The notes under the pieces were generated by a model. It searched no databases and was not told the origin of the DNA. It was given only the letters and a program-made list of their open reading frames with translations. This document shows, in pieces, positions 24,501 to 36,254 of a stretch of DNA of 64,000 nt. Numbering within the stretch: the first letter of the stretch is position 1; each line of letters starts with the position of its first letter. The stretch is from Intoshia linei. Lineage: Eukaryota; Orthonectida; Rhopaluridae. The DNA lies in NCBI GenBank assembly GCA_001642005.1, contig LWCA01000042.1, positions 1 to 64,000 on the forward strand. The letters are read 5' to 3'. Made by a program: the position numbers and the translations under genes.

Positions 24501-26399
24501 ATTGACTCGTTTCCTGGAAGCATCGGTTACAAATGCTGCTAAAAATGACGAACTTTTTAAGGAATTGAATATTATACTTAAAGGAACGCGCACCATGATT
24601 AATGTTTACAGAATTGAAAATAAAAAACTTCGTGGTAGATTCTATAATATGAGAGAATTGTATAATAAACAAAATAAAACTATAGAAAAATTAAAATATG
24701 TGCAAATTCAAAATACCCAAAAACCTAATCATATTTCTCAAAACGTAAAACCCAACATTAAGCACATTGCTCAGCCTGTACCTCCAGTAGATGCCAGTAC
24801 TCTTAAAAATTTAGAAGCTGTTCAAAATCACATTTCCAATGATCACCCAGATATTGTAAAAACTGAACATGTAAACCAATCCTCAAACAAACATGCACAT
24901 AAATCTGAATTTACACCTTATATAACAAAAATTCAAAACTATGAACAGGAACTAAGAGAAATTAAGGGTAAATATCGAAAATGCATGGAAAACCTAAACG
25001 AACTAACCAGAGTCCTGAATGATTCAAAATCAACTATACCTGAAAAGGAATTGGCTATGCGGCTTGCTCACGAAGAATCACTCAAAAGAGAAATTGACTA
25101 TCAAAGAGTTGATTTTAAGCAAAAAAAGCGTAGCCTAGAAGAAGAATACCAGAAAAAATTAAAAAAAGAGCAAAATTCCTCCTTCATGAACAAAAATTCC
25201 CACCATCCATTGTACAATAATTTAAATGAAGAACTTATAGCAACATCCGAAGCTCTTGAATGTTTAGAAGTTCAAAATATAGAGTTTGTCAAAAAATTTC
25301 AAGTTGTCAATGAAATGTACACAAAATTAGAATCTGAACAATCCCGAGTCAATCAAAACGAAATTTTAACTCGAGTCGAGAAAGAAAATTCCAAATCAGC
25401 AATCGAAAAACTTCGAAATGAAATTGACAACCAAAATAATACAATTCACGCGTTTCGTACAAATGAAATTAAACTTAACGATAAAGTCAGTACCTATGAA
25501 AAAGTCATTATTGAAAAAAATGATTTAATCGACATGTACACTAGAAAACTTATTGAATATAACCAAGAAATTGAAAATTTAGGAAGGGTAAATCGATCTA
25601 TTTCAGCTGAATTGGCTATTTCACAACATTCTCTTACCTCTAAAACTATTATGCTAGAAAAGCAAATCTTTGAAAATGATAAATTGAGGGTATGTCTATT
25701 TAATATTCATAATTTGTTTTATTTTTTAGTTGACGGTTTAAATTGTAAGCGTGGCATTTTTTGTTTAATGTTATTTTGTTTTATTGCATTTTAAAATGTG
25801 TAAATAAAAAAATTAAGATCCCTGTTAATATTAAAAATAAAAAGTGTGCTAACGTTTACTATTGATTGATAATTGATACAAAATAGGGCATCTAAACATG
25901 AAATTAAGAGAGGTATTTATATTTATGAATACACCCACTGTATCTGAGATGACTGCTTGGTCACTCGAAAACTTTTGGTCAAAATTTTTGATTTGGTGTA
26001 ATTAACTTTTAAATTATGCCAACAATTAAACCCTTTACTTTGTATTGGTAAAAAACTATAATATCTAAATTTAATGAATTCAATTTTAGGAAGAATGTAA
26101 AATAATGAGAAGAAAATTGAGAAGATTCCTAAATGGTGGTATTAACGATAAACAACTGTTAGATGAAGAATTACGTGAATATAAGGTATTTTTAGTAGTG
26201 ATCAATTTAAAAAATAATTTAGGATATTTTAACATGCCCATCGTGCAAAGTTCGTAAAAAAAATTGCATTTTAACCAAATGTTTCCATGTATTTTGCTAC
26301 GAATGTATGAAAATGCGCTACGACTCCAGACAAAGAAAATGTCCGAAATGTAACGCGCCTTTTGGAGCGCATGACTATAATAGAATTTATTTAACTTAA
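18567..26399 (+). CDS. BRE1: BRE1/RNF20-type E3 ubiquitin ligase for histone H2B
   Basis: Ubiquitinates histone H2B in the nucleus, linked to transcription elongation. Exons: 18567-18728, 23466-23679, 23723-23847, 23887-25689, 26090-26185, 26223-26399; phases agree and give 858 residues (human RNF20: 975). Exon 1 has the conserved BRE1 N-terminus ([20 protein letters not shown]), exon 2 continues with DLNIFLKRF. Exon 4 is a long coiled coil. The last exon is a C3HC4 RING, CPSC...CFHVFC...CPKC, ending NRIYLT as in BRE1 family proteins. ATG 18567 follows an acceptor-like site directly, so further N-terminal sequence may be missing. Intron 1 (4.7 kb) holds a hAT element and a viral relic; introns of 37-43 bp flank exons 3 and 6. 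Confidence 0.92.
19092..20640 (-). mobile_element. hAT (Charlie/ZBED-like) transposon, internally deleted
   Basis: Right part (20058-20612, minus) encodes a BED-type zinc finger ([11 protein letters not shown]...HLTKIHPEL) and the start of a ZBED5-like transposase ([15 protein letters not shown]). Left part (19489-19890, continuing in broken frame to about 19320) gives the C-terminal hAT region, including a dimerisation-type stretch ([16 protein letters not shown]). The catalytic middle, several hundred residues, is absent. A hAT-type end, CAGCGGTTCCCAAAC, starts at 19092; the opposite end was not found. Lies in BRE1 intron 1, antisense to BRE1. Confidence 0.85.
20705..21283 (-). other. Two unassigned ORFs beside the viral relic
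   Basis: ORFs at 20705-20938 and 21086-21283 lie between the hAT element and the L-polymerase relic, on the same strand as both. The first reads as a plausible protein fragment ([17 protein letters not shown], then [11 protein letters not shown]). I do not recognise either. They may be further decayed viral sequence downstream of the L region or transposon debris. Confidence 0.25.
21420..23014 (-). pseudogene. Endogenous viral element: rhabdovirus-like L polymerase relic
   Basis: Decayed copy of part of the RNA polymerase (L) gene of a negative-strand RNA virus, in pieces in different frames. In order along the minus strand: polymerase motif A ([10 protein letters not shown], about 22835-22870), motif B region ([11 protein letters not shown], about 22700), motif C (GDNQ, about 22610), a DPGIGSPRE segment (about 22100), PFFPRFISE with QNSKTI (about 21670-21750) and an IPHPFEM segment (about 21450). 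These motifs in this order are characteristic of Rhabdoviridae and relatives. Frameshifts and stops separate the pieces. A short repeat of CATGTC units (about 22919-22941) interrupts the N-terminal piece. It is antisense inside BRE1 intron 1 and is not functional. Confidence 0.88.
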
Positions 26400-26763
26400 T
26401 TTTGTAAACCAATACTGTACAGTACTATTGTAATATAGATTTTACGAATAAAATTTAATTTGTACAAATTATAATTTAAACTAAATATTTTTATTGATTG
26501 GTTATAAATTTATGTGACAAGTACAAATATAACCGAAATCCCTAATTATCATATAAATGAATGTTAATCAAAATTTGTTCTCACGCTTATACATGAACTT
26601 CATAATGTGTTTACCTTTAGTAGCGACTTGTCCGTATATCAAATCATCTGTCTTATTTATATTATTTAGAAATACATCGTAATTAGCAGTGTTGAGTTAA
26701 TTTGTATTATTCTTTTTAAATTTATTTAAACGAATAATGAACGTTAAATTTGAGTCCAACTAA

Positions 26764-29700
26764 ATGGAAAATTTCAAAAAGATATCTCGGCATTTGGGAT
26801 TTTTAAAAAAAGATCAAGTACCAACTGAAACTAATTTAAATGTGAACGACGACAAAGATCCCAATCCTTCGCAGCTTAAAATGTTGGAAAATACTTGCTT
26901 GAATCCTGAACCAGTACACGAAACTGTAACTAGGGTCACGTGGAGCAAAAAAATTGACTTTTTGTTGTCTGTCATAGGATTTTCAGTGGACCTTGGAAAT
27001 ATTTGGAGATTTCCATACATTTGTTACAGAAATGGAGGAGGTAACATATTTTAACATTTCAATTTTAATTTAATGTATCTGCTTTTGATACTTTTATATT
27101 TAATTAATTTTTTAATTTCGACAGCTGGCATTCAAAGTTTTTTATTAAATTTATTCTTTTGTTTTTCTTTATTCAGTTTTTAGTTTAACTAAATTTATAA
27201 ACATTTGTTCATAGGGTAAGTTTAGAAAATACCATTCAATATACATTGCATTTGATATTTAAATCTTGTATTACATTTATTTACATTTTTTTTAAATTTT
27301 AGTCAATTTCTCATGAATCGTTTAAGATTAATGTTTATATGTCAATGTTAATGCTTATTTGATTTATAATTCATATTGGATAATGGATTTTTTAATATTT
27401 CGATGGATTTATTATTAAATCTATAATTATTATATAATTTTATCATAATTATCGTGATATAATCGGTTAACCTATAATATAAAATTACTCTGTATTAATT
27501 GTAGTTTTGTTTTACTATTTACATTCAAAATTTAATAATACAATAAGAGTTAAAAAATATATAATATACCTTGAGGTATTTTTATGTGTAACGTTTTTAG
27601 AGTTTTTAAAATTACTTTTTAAAATTTTTTTTACTTCTCCAGTAGGTATGGTAACTTTATATCCCATTCTTTTAACAATTTTAAACGTATTATTCAATCC
27701 TTTAAAAATCTCAAAAAAAAATTATCTGTTGAGATTATCCATTGAAAAATGGACACTGTCCATTCGACAGACCCAGTTTTTAGATATTATAATAATAGCA
27801 GTAGATAATGATTCATTATATATTTAATATGTAATGTATATATTATGCATCAAAAATGAATCAATTGTATAAACGTGCTAAATCAACATTTAGGAGCTTT
27901 TTTGGTGGCTTATGTAATAATGCTTATTTTTGGAGGACTGCCTCTATTTTATATGGAGCTTGCATTAGGACAAGTGCAACGTACCGGTTGTATATCTGTA
28001 TGGAAAAAAATTTGTCCCATGATGAAAGGTATTCAAATTAGTTTTAAAATTTAGAGATTTATCAATTTAAGAAAATAAAAGAATAGTGACAAATTCTGTA
28101 GGGATGTCTGACTTCATGAATTTTTTAAAAATGTATTATTATTCAAGTGTAGAGATTTAAGAGACAAAATTAAGTATAAAACTTTTCACAAAATTCTAAT
28201 TTTTATGTCAAGTTTATGCAGTTAAAATTTAGTTCCAATTATGTGCTCTGCATAATTATCATTTTGGGGTATATGATCTTTTAAATTGATTGTTTATAAA
28301 CTAATTATAATTATAAAATAATAATAAATAAAAGGTACTATTTTTTATTATGTTGTGCTTTGAAATATACTAATATTAAGTGTTACCATTATTAGGTATA
28401 TAAATATACATTTTATGAGATTTATATAAGTCAGGATTTCCATTTTTAATACAATTTATTAGTAACGAATTCTTTAAGTTTTTCAGATTTTTATATAAAT
28501 TTACTTTAACCACCATTTACCAAAATCGACAATTCAAAATTTTTGTTTAATAAAATTTTAATAATAATAGAATCTAGTTTCTAAGAAACTGCTAACCGAT
28601 TTAGTATATATCATAATATAGTATTATAATACATTTTACTATACAGTAGTTTAATGAAAATGCTGAAAACAAAATTTTGTTTAAATTTTTATCTAAAATT
28701 AGTTTTGTTGTTCGTGAATTCTCTATTTCGCCATATATTTACATGTTCTCTATATAAATGAATGAATTTCACCACATTGTTCGCAAATCTATTTTTTTTA
28801 TGAAAAATTTTACTTTATTAACCAAGGGGGGATCAAAGCATGATAACATTTTATGGATTTATTTTGCAAAATTGATGGCGAATAACTAAGATTTGTATAA
28901 AAATTATAAGAAATATATTTTTTGAGTGAATAACTTAATTGGTTAATTTTAAGGCTCATATATTGAAGATTGCAGCTAAATATTGTATATAATTATAATA
29001 TTATTTTATATATACACTCGTTGACCGTTATGTATTACATACAAACAGGACCTAGCTCTGCAGAGGGCACATTTTTATTATACCAAAAAAATAAATCATA
29101 TCACATTACTTTTTACTTTAAAGTGAATTATTCCATCTTAATTTTTTTTAACATTTGAGATTGAAAAATTGCGTATCCATAAAAAAAATTTCGAAGGAAT
29201 AAATTATATAGATTTTCACCCAAATTTCTTTATTGGAAATGTGTAGACGTTCAATGCACATCTTTTTTGAAATTGTAGGATCAATATTTACCTTTTCAAT
29301 TTTTATTTTAATCAAAATATTTGAAAAATATTGGTTGATAATATGTTAAAAATTATTTTTCACCGAGAATGCGTAGATTTCAGGGATTGAAATTTTGTAT
29401 GTATATCAACTGGAATAAGCTCTATCAGAATTTTTTTTTTTTTTAATTTTCGGACCTTTAATTATTTCATATTTTTTGTTTTAATAAAACATTTCGAATA
29501 AAAAATTATCAATACTAAAATCCTTTTTTGACCGTGAAGTCATCACTTATTCGGATTGAAATTTTTTGTGTGTATTAACAGGATACAACTGTATCACCTG
29601 TAATTTTTTTGAAATTTTAGGGCTGTTACATAAAAAAAAGGTAATTCGTGATTTTGGCTTTGAAGATATATTTTTTTTAAATTTAAATTTATGATAATGT

Positions 29701-32700
29701 CTATGATTTTAAAATCCGTATCAGCGTATATATTTTTTAAATTCTCCAACTCGTTTGATTTTGAAAAAAAAGGACAATTGGGGTTTTTTACCCGTAAGAT
29801 GTGAGTTTGGGAGGTTGGAATTTATCTTATTATATTTCACGGAAAAAACTGTAATTGAAATGTGGACTTTATAAAATTAACCTTATTAAAGTTATCTCTA
29901 TTAATTATTGACCGATAAAATATGCATATTTAATAGGAATCGGGTTTGGAATATGCTTGATAGCTAGTTATGTAGCCATATATTACAACACAATATTAGC
30001 TTGGTCCATTTATTACTTTATCAATTCATTTCAAAAAATAATACCTTGGAGTAATTGTGATAACGATTGGAATACAGAAAATTGCGTCATTGTTAAAAAT
30101 GCCGACAATATGCAGTCAAATCGAACACTGAACAGTGCAGCCAAGGAATATTATTTGTAAGTTTAATAATTAAATTTTGTGATGAATTATTTTGCAATTA
30201 CGTAATTAATAATTAGCATAATATGTTAATTAAATGAAAGGTTTCCGTATCTGGGAATTAGAAATCTTTTTCATCGATGTAACATTATTATCAAAAAATT
30301 AGTACATCTTGTAAATCTTGCTATATTAAGAAATTTTAGGGGTCCATACAGTGGCAAATCTAAGATTTTCAGCCAGGGGAGCAAAATAAATACTACGGGA
30401 GCCAAACGCGTATAATTTATTTAAATTGGAATTTTTATATTGTTTTTTACAAATTGTAAATATTCCTATCTATAATAATAATTTATATATTTTTTTGTAC
30501 TACATTCATAGTTTTTGTATTCATTCTAGTAAATTTTTCAATATTGAACTGTTGAGTTGCATCAACTGCAGCTGAACTGCATCAAAATCGACATTTTCAG
30601 CAAGTTCTCTTTAAATTATGAACAACGTTAAATCATAAAAATTTAAGTTAAAACGTAAACGATAGGGCGTATAAAAATTTTTTAATTTTTCACATGTTAA
30701 TGATGTTAATACACAAATTAAAATATCTTAGGGCACATTTTTCACGTCATGGAGGCGGCCGAAATTAAGGAATAATACATGTCTAATTGTGGCGCAAATA
30801 TTAATGATAATAATTTTATTCATTTGACTAATAATCATGGTACAGTGCAGAATATTACCTATCTTATTTTGGCACAAATATTAATGATAATAATTTTATT
30901 CATTTGACTAATAATTATGGTACACTGAAGAATATTAGCTGTCTTATTTTGGCGCAAATATAAATGATTATAATTTTATTTATTTGGCTAATAATTAATG
31001 ATAAATTAAAGGATATTACTTGCAACTAATTCCATTATCTACATCTAAAAACAATTTGAGACATTCTTTTCTTTATAGTTTCATGATGTGAAACACCCTA
31101 GTAAGCTTATTACATTTGACGTGGATAGACGGGTAGCGAAATTTTAAAAAAGTAAAAATTAATTTTTATTTTTTAGTTACAAAGTATTAGAAATTCAAAA
31201 ATCGGATGGTTTAAGTAATATTGGTACTATAAAATTATCTTTGGCATTGTGCCTTCTTTTTTGCTTTTCCAGTGTTTATTTTGCACTATGGAAAGGAGTC
31301 AAATCTTCTGGAAAGGTAGATTATATAAATATACAAATTAATGTACGTTACTAAATATATTAATACTAGCTTGACTGTTTTGTACTTGGTAAAAACAGCA
31401 CCTAGCTTTGCCGAGGGTGGAATGTTATAATTTTACCAAAAAAATATATTCTTAAATAAAATTAACACTAGACACTATCACCAATCTTTTAAAGGAATGG
31501 TTGCCAAACGTTTGATTTTTTATTTATATATTCTAGGACGATTAATTATATCAAATTTTTTGTTTTAATGAAATAATTTCCCCAAAATCAAGGTAAACAG
31601 TAAATTCTTTTGTTAAATGAATGTTTAAGTTAACATTGAAAATTTTCATATATTGTAACTGGAAAAAGCTGTAAATTTCTAAGACATTTTTAGTTATTGA
31701 AATAAACGACAACACAAAGAGTTTTAGGAAATCATAATTTAGGATAATTTCCAATATTATATGTATTACAATTTTAGCGTCGCGAAAAACACGTTATAAA
31801 ATGTAAATTTTCCTGGATCACAAAATTTTTGCGTGGTCCCATAGGGCCCACATATTCCACGCTAAGAATGGTTGATTGATGGTTTGATGGATTGATTTTT
31901 TTAAACATCAATTAATATATTATTTAGGCAGTATGGATAACGGCAACATTACCTTATTTTATTCTTATAATATTACTAATACGTGGAGTAACATTACCTG
32001 GTGCTTCAGCTGGAATTCTTTATTATTTAATTCCGCAATGGGAAAAATTACTAGAAACTAAAGTATTTTATACATATGTTTATTTATATATAATTGCGGA
32101 AACTACTAACGGCTTTTCGCGGTAGGACCCCAGGACGGCACGTGTTCTCCATAAATTATGTATGAATTTAAATAATTTAGAATCAGTACCCGCGCAACTT
32201 CTAATATATTACGTTTTTTTACAAAACAATACATTCATTATAACAACTACAAAAAAAATTGATTCCACGACATACTTTACTTTATTTTTACTTAAATCTA
32301 ACCATTTTTACTAAAAATCCACTTTTACCAACCTTTAATGGAAAAATTCGGTTTTATTATCATTATTATTATCGGAAAAAATATTATAGATAAATAAAGT
32401 AAAGTAAATATAAAGTTTTTCACATGTTGCGTACGTTTAAGTAACATTTAAGTGATTTTTTCAATTGTATTTTTTATTTTAAAAATGAATAAGTTAAAAT
32501 TGAAACCACCATCCTTATAGTGCAGGGGTCACCAACTTTTGCATCCCATGAATCGTGGGTCATTTTTTTTATACCAAAAAATTATACGTCCCCGTTTTTA
32601 AATATTTACACCTGATACATTTCAATTTTAACTAAATTGAAACCATTCATACTCAACAAAATAAAATCCAGGGCGATCTGAAAATTTATAAAATGTTAAA

Positions 32701-35700
32701 AATGAAAAGTAGAAAATGTTTACAACGGTTTTTAAAACTTGAAAATTTTAAAAATAAATAAATCAAATATTTACTCAAAGGTCCACCAAAATTAATATGT
32801 GGGTCACTGATTGCCGACCCCTGTTATAATATAAAAGTGTGTATGACGTAAAAAAACCTATCACAACGTTTATAATTTTATATGCTGCTTTTATTCGATA
32901 TTTAGATATGGATAGATGCAGGTTCTCAAATATTTTTCAGTTTGGGACCAGGATTTGGTGTATTATTAGCATTTGCCAGTTACAACCCACCGAAAAATAA
33001 TTGTTACAAGTAATGGCAATAAATTATACATAAAATTTAATAAACAAATGCAGTATCCTCTCTAACATTCTCCAGCTTTGTAGTGGTCAATCCGCTACAT
33101 TACATTATTTTTTGTAAAAAATATATTTTATTAACAGGGGGGACCAAGATATGAAAAAAATTCTAATAAAAATTAATGGTATTATCAACCAAATTTCAGG
33201 GTAACGGAATTCGATTTTAACAGAATTCCTTGTTAATTAAAATATTCTTGATTTATGATTAATTAATTGACTATTTTATAAAATATACTGACTAAAATAA
33301 AGAATATAACGCAAAATTTAAATGTTATAAAAATAAAAATGAATTTCAGTTTTTCTTGATAATTACATTAATAATCTACAAGTAATCAATTGAAAAGCAT
33401 AACATATTAAAAAATAAATCTTCCAATTTGCCATAATTTTAATTAAAAATCAATTTAACAATACTGACTGTACTTGAAGAATTTACAGAAACATGTTTAA
33501 AAATAAACCATTAAATTCATTTTTATTTTAATTAAAATGTAGTTATATAAAATCATGTTAACGAGGAATTAGTCATTATAGGGGTTTATATGATTCAAAT
33601 TCTCTACTAAGTCAGAAATTATATCATTAGAACATATATGTGTAGATGGAGAATACTGTAATAAATATTTTAATTCAAACATCTAGAGATGCATTATTAA
33701 CTTCCTTTATTAATTGTTTTACGAGCTTTTTATCGGGATTTGTTGTCTTTTCTGTCATAGGATACATGGCTCACATTCAAAATACAAAAATAGAAGATAC
33801 TATTGACGAGGGTTTAATTTATTATTGATTATTTAATTATTTTTTTATAAATTTTAAATTTAGAAGCTGGATTAATATTTATAGTTTACCCTGCCGCACT
33901 AACAACGTTAACGGGAAGTTCATTTTTCTCGGCAATATTTTTTCTAATGCTTTATACACTTGGGCTAGATAGTACAGTTGTTTTATTTTAATTTTTTTAT
34001 ATATTGAATATAGTTTGGTGGTCTGGAAGCATTAATAACCGGAATTTGTGATGAATGGCCTAAAACTATTGGAAAACGGCGGGAATTGTTTGTGTTGAGT
34101 CTTATAGTTTATTGTTTCTTGGGATCATTGGTCACAACTACTTATGTATTTTATTTTTATGAATTTTCAGAATTGTTACAATTAGGGTGGAAATTACATT
34201 ATTAAATTGTTGGATTCATATGGTGCTTCAAAATCTATACTATTTATATGTATGTTGGAATGTATTACAGTTAATTGGATATATGGTAAGTATTTTAGTG
34301 TAATAATAAATCGTGGGTTCTTAACCTGGCGTCTCTGGACTGAATTAATTTGAATTTAAAAAAAAAAAAATAATTGGGATTTTTGACCTTGAAGGACTCA
34401 ATTTCTGAAAATGAAATATGTGATTAAACATCACCATCGAATAACGTTAATAGACATATGAATTGTTTCAAATTCAACTCCTCTTACTTTCTTAACTCTT
34501 TGAGGATACAGGGCACGAGTACGTGCGATGGATAATATCAATAAATTATAAAATCGCAAAATCCTGTGCGATAGTTAATTTAATGGTTAATTAATTGGCT
34601 TCTAATTTCTTCTCTAATTTAGCCTTAACACATTAAAGTACCTATAAAACATACATTAGTGTAAAAATGACATCTGGTGTAATAAATACAATGCAATTCC
34701 ACATGGCTTGTTTTAAATTTTACAAATTTTACAAAAAATCTCTATTTAAAATAACGAATATTCCTCAAAGGGTTAAATAAACTAGAACAGACAGACAGAT
34801 AAACAAATAAACACATAGGCCCACAGACATACAATTAACTAAATTATTTTACATGAGTAATAATTTATTTCATTGGTAGAATTAAAAAATTCCTCCCTCG
34901 GCAGAGTTAGGTTCTATTTGTACAAAGTACATAACCGTCAACCAAGTTACCTTATATAGGTAATGATTTAATGATAATATTTATTATATAGGCGTTAAAA
35001 GATTTTCAAAAGATTTGGAAAACATGAATGGCCATAAACCAGCATTATTTTGGAAAATATGTTGGGTTGTTATATCACCAATGTTTTTACTAGTGCGTTT
35101 TACTTATATAATATGAATATTCACCATTACAGTATAACAGCCAAACCTAGCGTACCGAGACCCTTCGGTGAGACCAAATTTTTGTAAAATTAGTAAAAAT
35201 TATATTTTTCAAAACAATAACATTTTGTTTTATTTTCACATTTGAAATGTCTATTCCAAACCGGTAGAAAAGTGACTAGTGGCTATGTGGCATTAGGTAC
35301 CGTTTGGAAACATTTTAAAAGGGTCTGTTTTTGGTCCGTAACTATTTGGGTCTATTGTTGGGTATTATTTTGGGTCCCTAAGCTTAAATAAGAGATTATT
35401 CAAAAAAGTTGCGAAACACTGTTTGATTTTTGAATAGGTTATATTAAAAAATCTTACTAAATTATTATATTTTAGACATTATTTATTTTATCCATGCTAG
35501 ATACAGATACATTAATAGGGCAAGATTATGTTTATCCATATTGGGTTTATTATATAGGATGGGGAATTACGTTTAGTTCATTGGTTCCCATTCCATTGTA
35601 CATAATTTATCGATTTTTCTTTGTTGAAACAGGATCCATTAAAAATGTAATTTTTTATAAATATTTTTAAATTATATAATAATGTTAATTACTTATAACT

Positions 35701-36254
35701 TTTAATCTCATGAGTTATAAGGTAGTCTAATTCCTACTTAGTTAACGGAATTTTTTATGCAAGAATTTTTAATTTAATAATGAAAATTTATGGGGTTTCA
35801 TATTTTTGCTTTTGAATTATTTAGGTTACACCTTCAATGTATTTCGTACATTCCAATTTTTAAAGTCATTTTAAAAAAATAATTTCCTCAAGTACAGTGA
35901 GTATTTTTTTAGCTAATACGATATTTATTTTATATTTAAGTATACATGTTTGAAATTAAAATTAAAAAATTAGCAAAGGGATCATGGACAATATTCCATT
36001 AAAATTTTAATTACACTCCTAGTTTAGGCATTGATTACAATTAACCATTAGATTCATATACTATATTACTTATGTATTTTTGAACATATTTTTTTTGATT
36101 TTATTTTGTGGTTTTATCACAAAAACCACTAAAAATAAACGTAATATTTATAATTCAGAAAATTAAGTAATCCGTAAATATGAACTACAGACTGTATAAG
36201 AATAATTTTATTTTTTAGAGATTAAACAAAATGATTAAACCAGAAATTAATTAA
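26764..36254 (+). CDS. SLC6A4: Serotonin-transporter-like SLC6 neurotransmitter symporter
   Basis: Sodium- and chloride-coupled monoamine uptake across the plasma membrane. Exons: 26764-27040, 27894-28028, 29937-30156, 31177-31315, 31928-32062, 32906-33009, 33687-33811, 33864-33976, 34014-34145, 34186-34285, 34992-35092, 35476-35646, 36219-36254; all phases agree, 595 residues (human SERT 630). TM1 has [12 protein letters not shown] with the amine-binding Asp76. Loop 2 keeps the Cys pair ([12 protein letters not shown]) and an NRT glycosylation sequon. TM6 is [11 protein letters not shown]8 LGLDSTFGGLE. Chloride-site residues (Tyr in RFPYICY, Ser in FFSLG, Asn in FINC) are kept. Wording of TM2-TM3 ([19 protein letters not shown]) favours SERT over dopamine or GABA carriers. 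Starts 365 bp after BRE1 on the same strand. Confidence 0.93.
27041..27893. other. SERT intron 1
   Basis: AT-rich intron of 853 bp. A 106-codon open stretch at 27507-27827 overlaps it and has an equally open shadow on the other strand; composition is that of random AT-rich sequence. No other feature seen. Confidence 0.5.
29170..29890 (+). repeat. Modular dispersed repeat, near full-length copy
   Basis: In SERT intron 2. Modules in order: TTTCTTTATTGGAAATGTG (29227), GAATGCGTAGATTTC (29365), 'GTGAAGTCATCACTTATTCG' (29535), 'GGTAATTCGTGATTTTGGC' (29640) and 'GGACAATTGGGGTTTTTTAC' (29772), ending in a segment that pairs with the minus copies at 13060 and 49146. No coding capacity seen. Confidence 0.7.
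30781..31020. repeat. 80-bp tandem repeat, about three units
   Basis: Units begin GGCGCAAATATTAATGATAA at 30791, GGCACAAATATTAATGATAA at 30871 and GGCGCAAATATAAATGATTA at 30951, an exact 80-bp period with few differences between the first two and more in the third. Lies in SERT intron 3. About 400 bp upstream (30355) is a transposon-like terminus (CAGTGGCAAATCTAAG). Confidence 0.85.
32523..32823. mobile_element. 301-bp hAT-type MITE
   Basis: Ends are CAGGGGTCACCAACTTTTGC at the left and, inverted, TTGCCGACCCCTG at the right; both are typical of non-autonomous hAT elements. Flanks TTATAGTG and TTATAATA could be a diverged 8-bp target duplication. Non-coding. Lies in SERT intron 5. Confidence 0.75.

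Noticed and set aside
24433..24672. 79-codon minus ORF inside BRE1 exon 4
   Set aside because: Complement of the coiled-coil coding sequence; shadow.
27507..27827. 106-codon ORF in SERT intron 1
   Set aside because: Open on both strands, composed of Ile, Leu, Phe and Lys as expected of AT-rich DNA; no motif.
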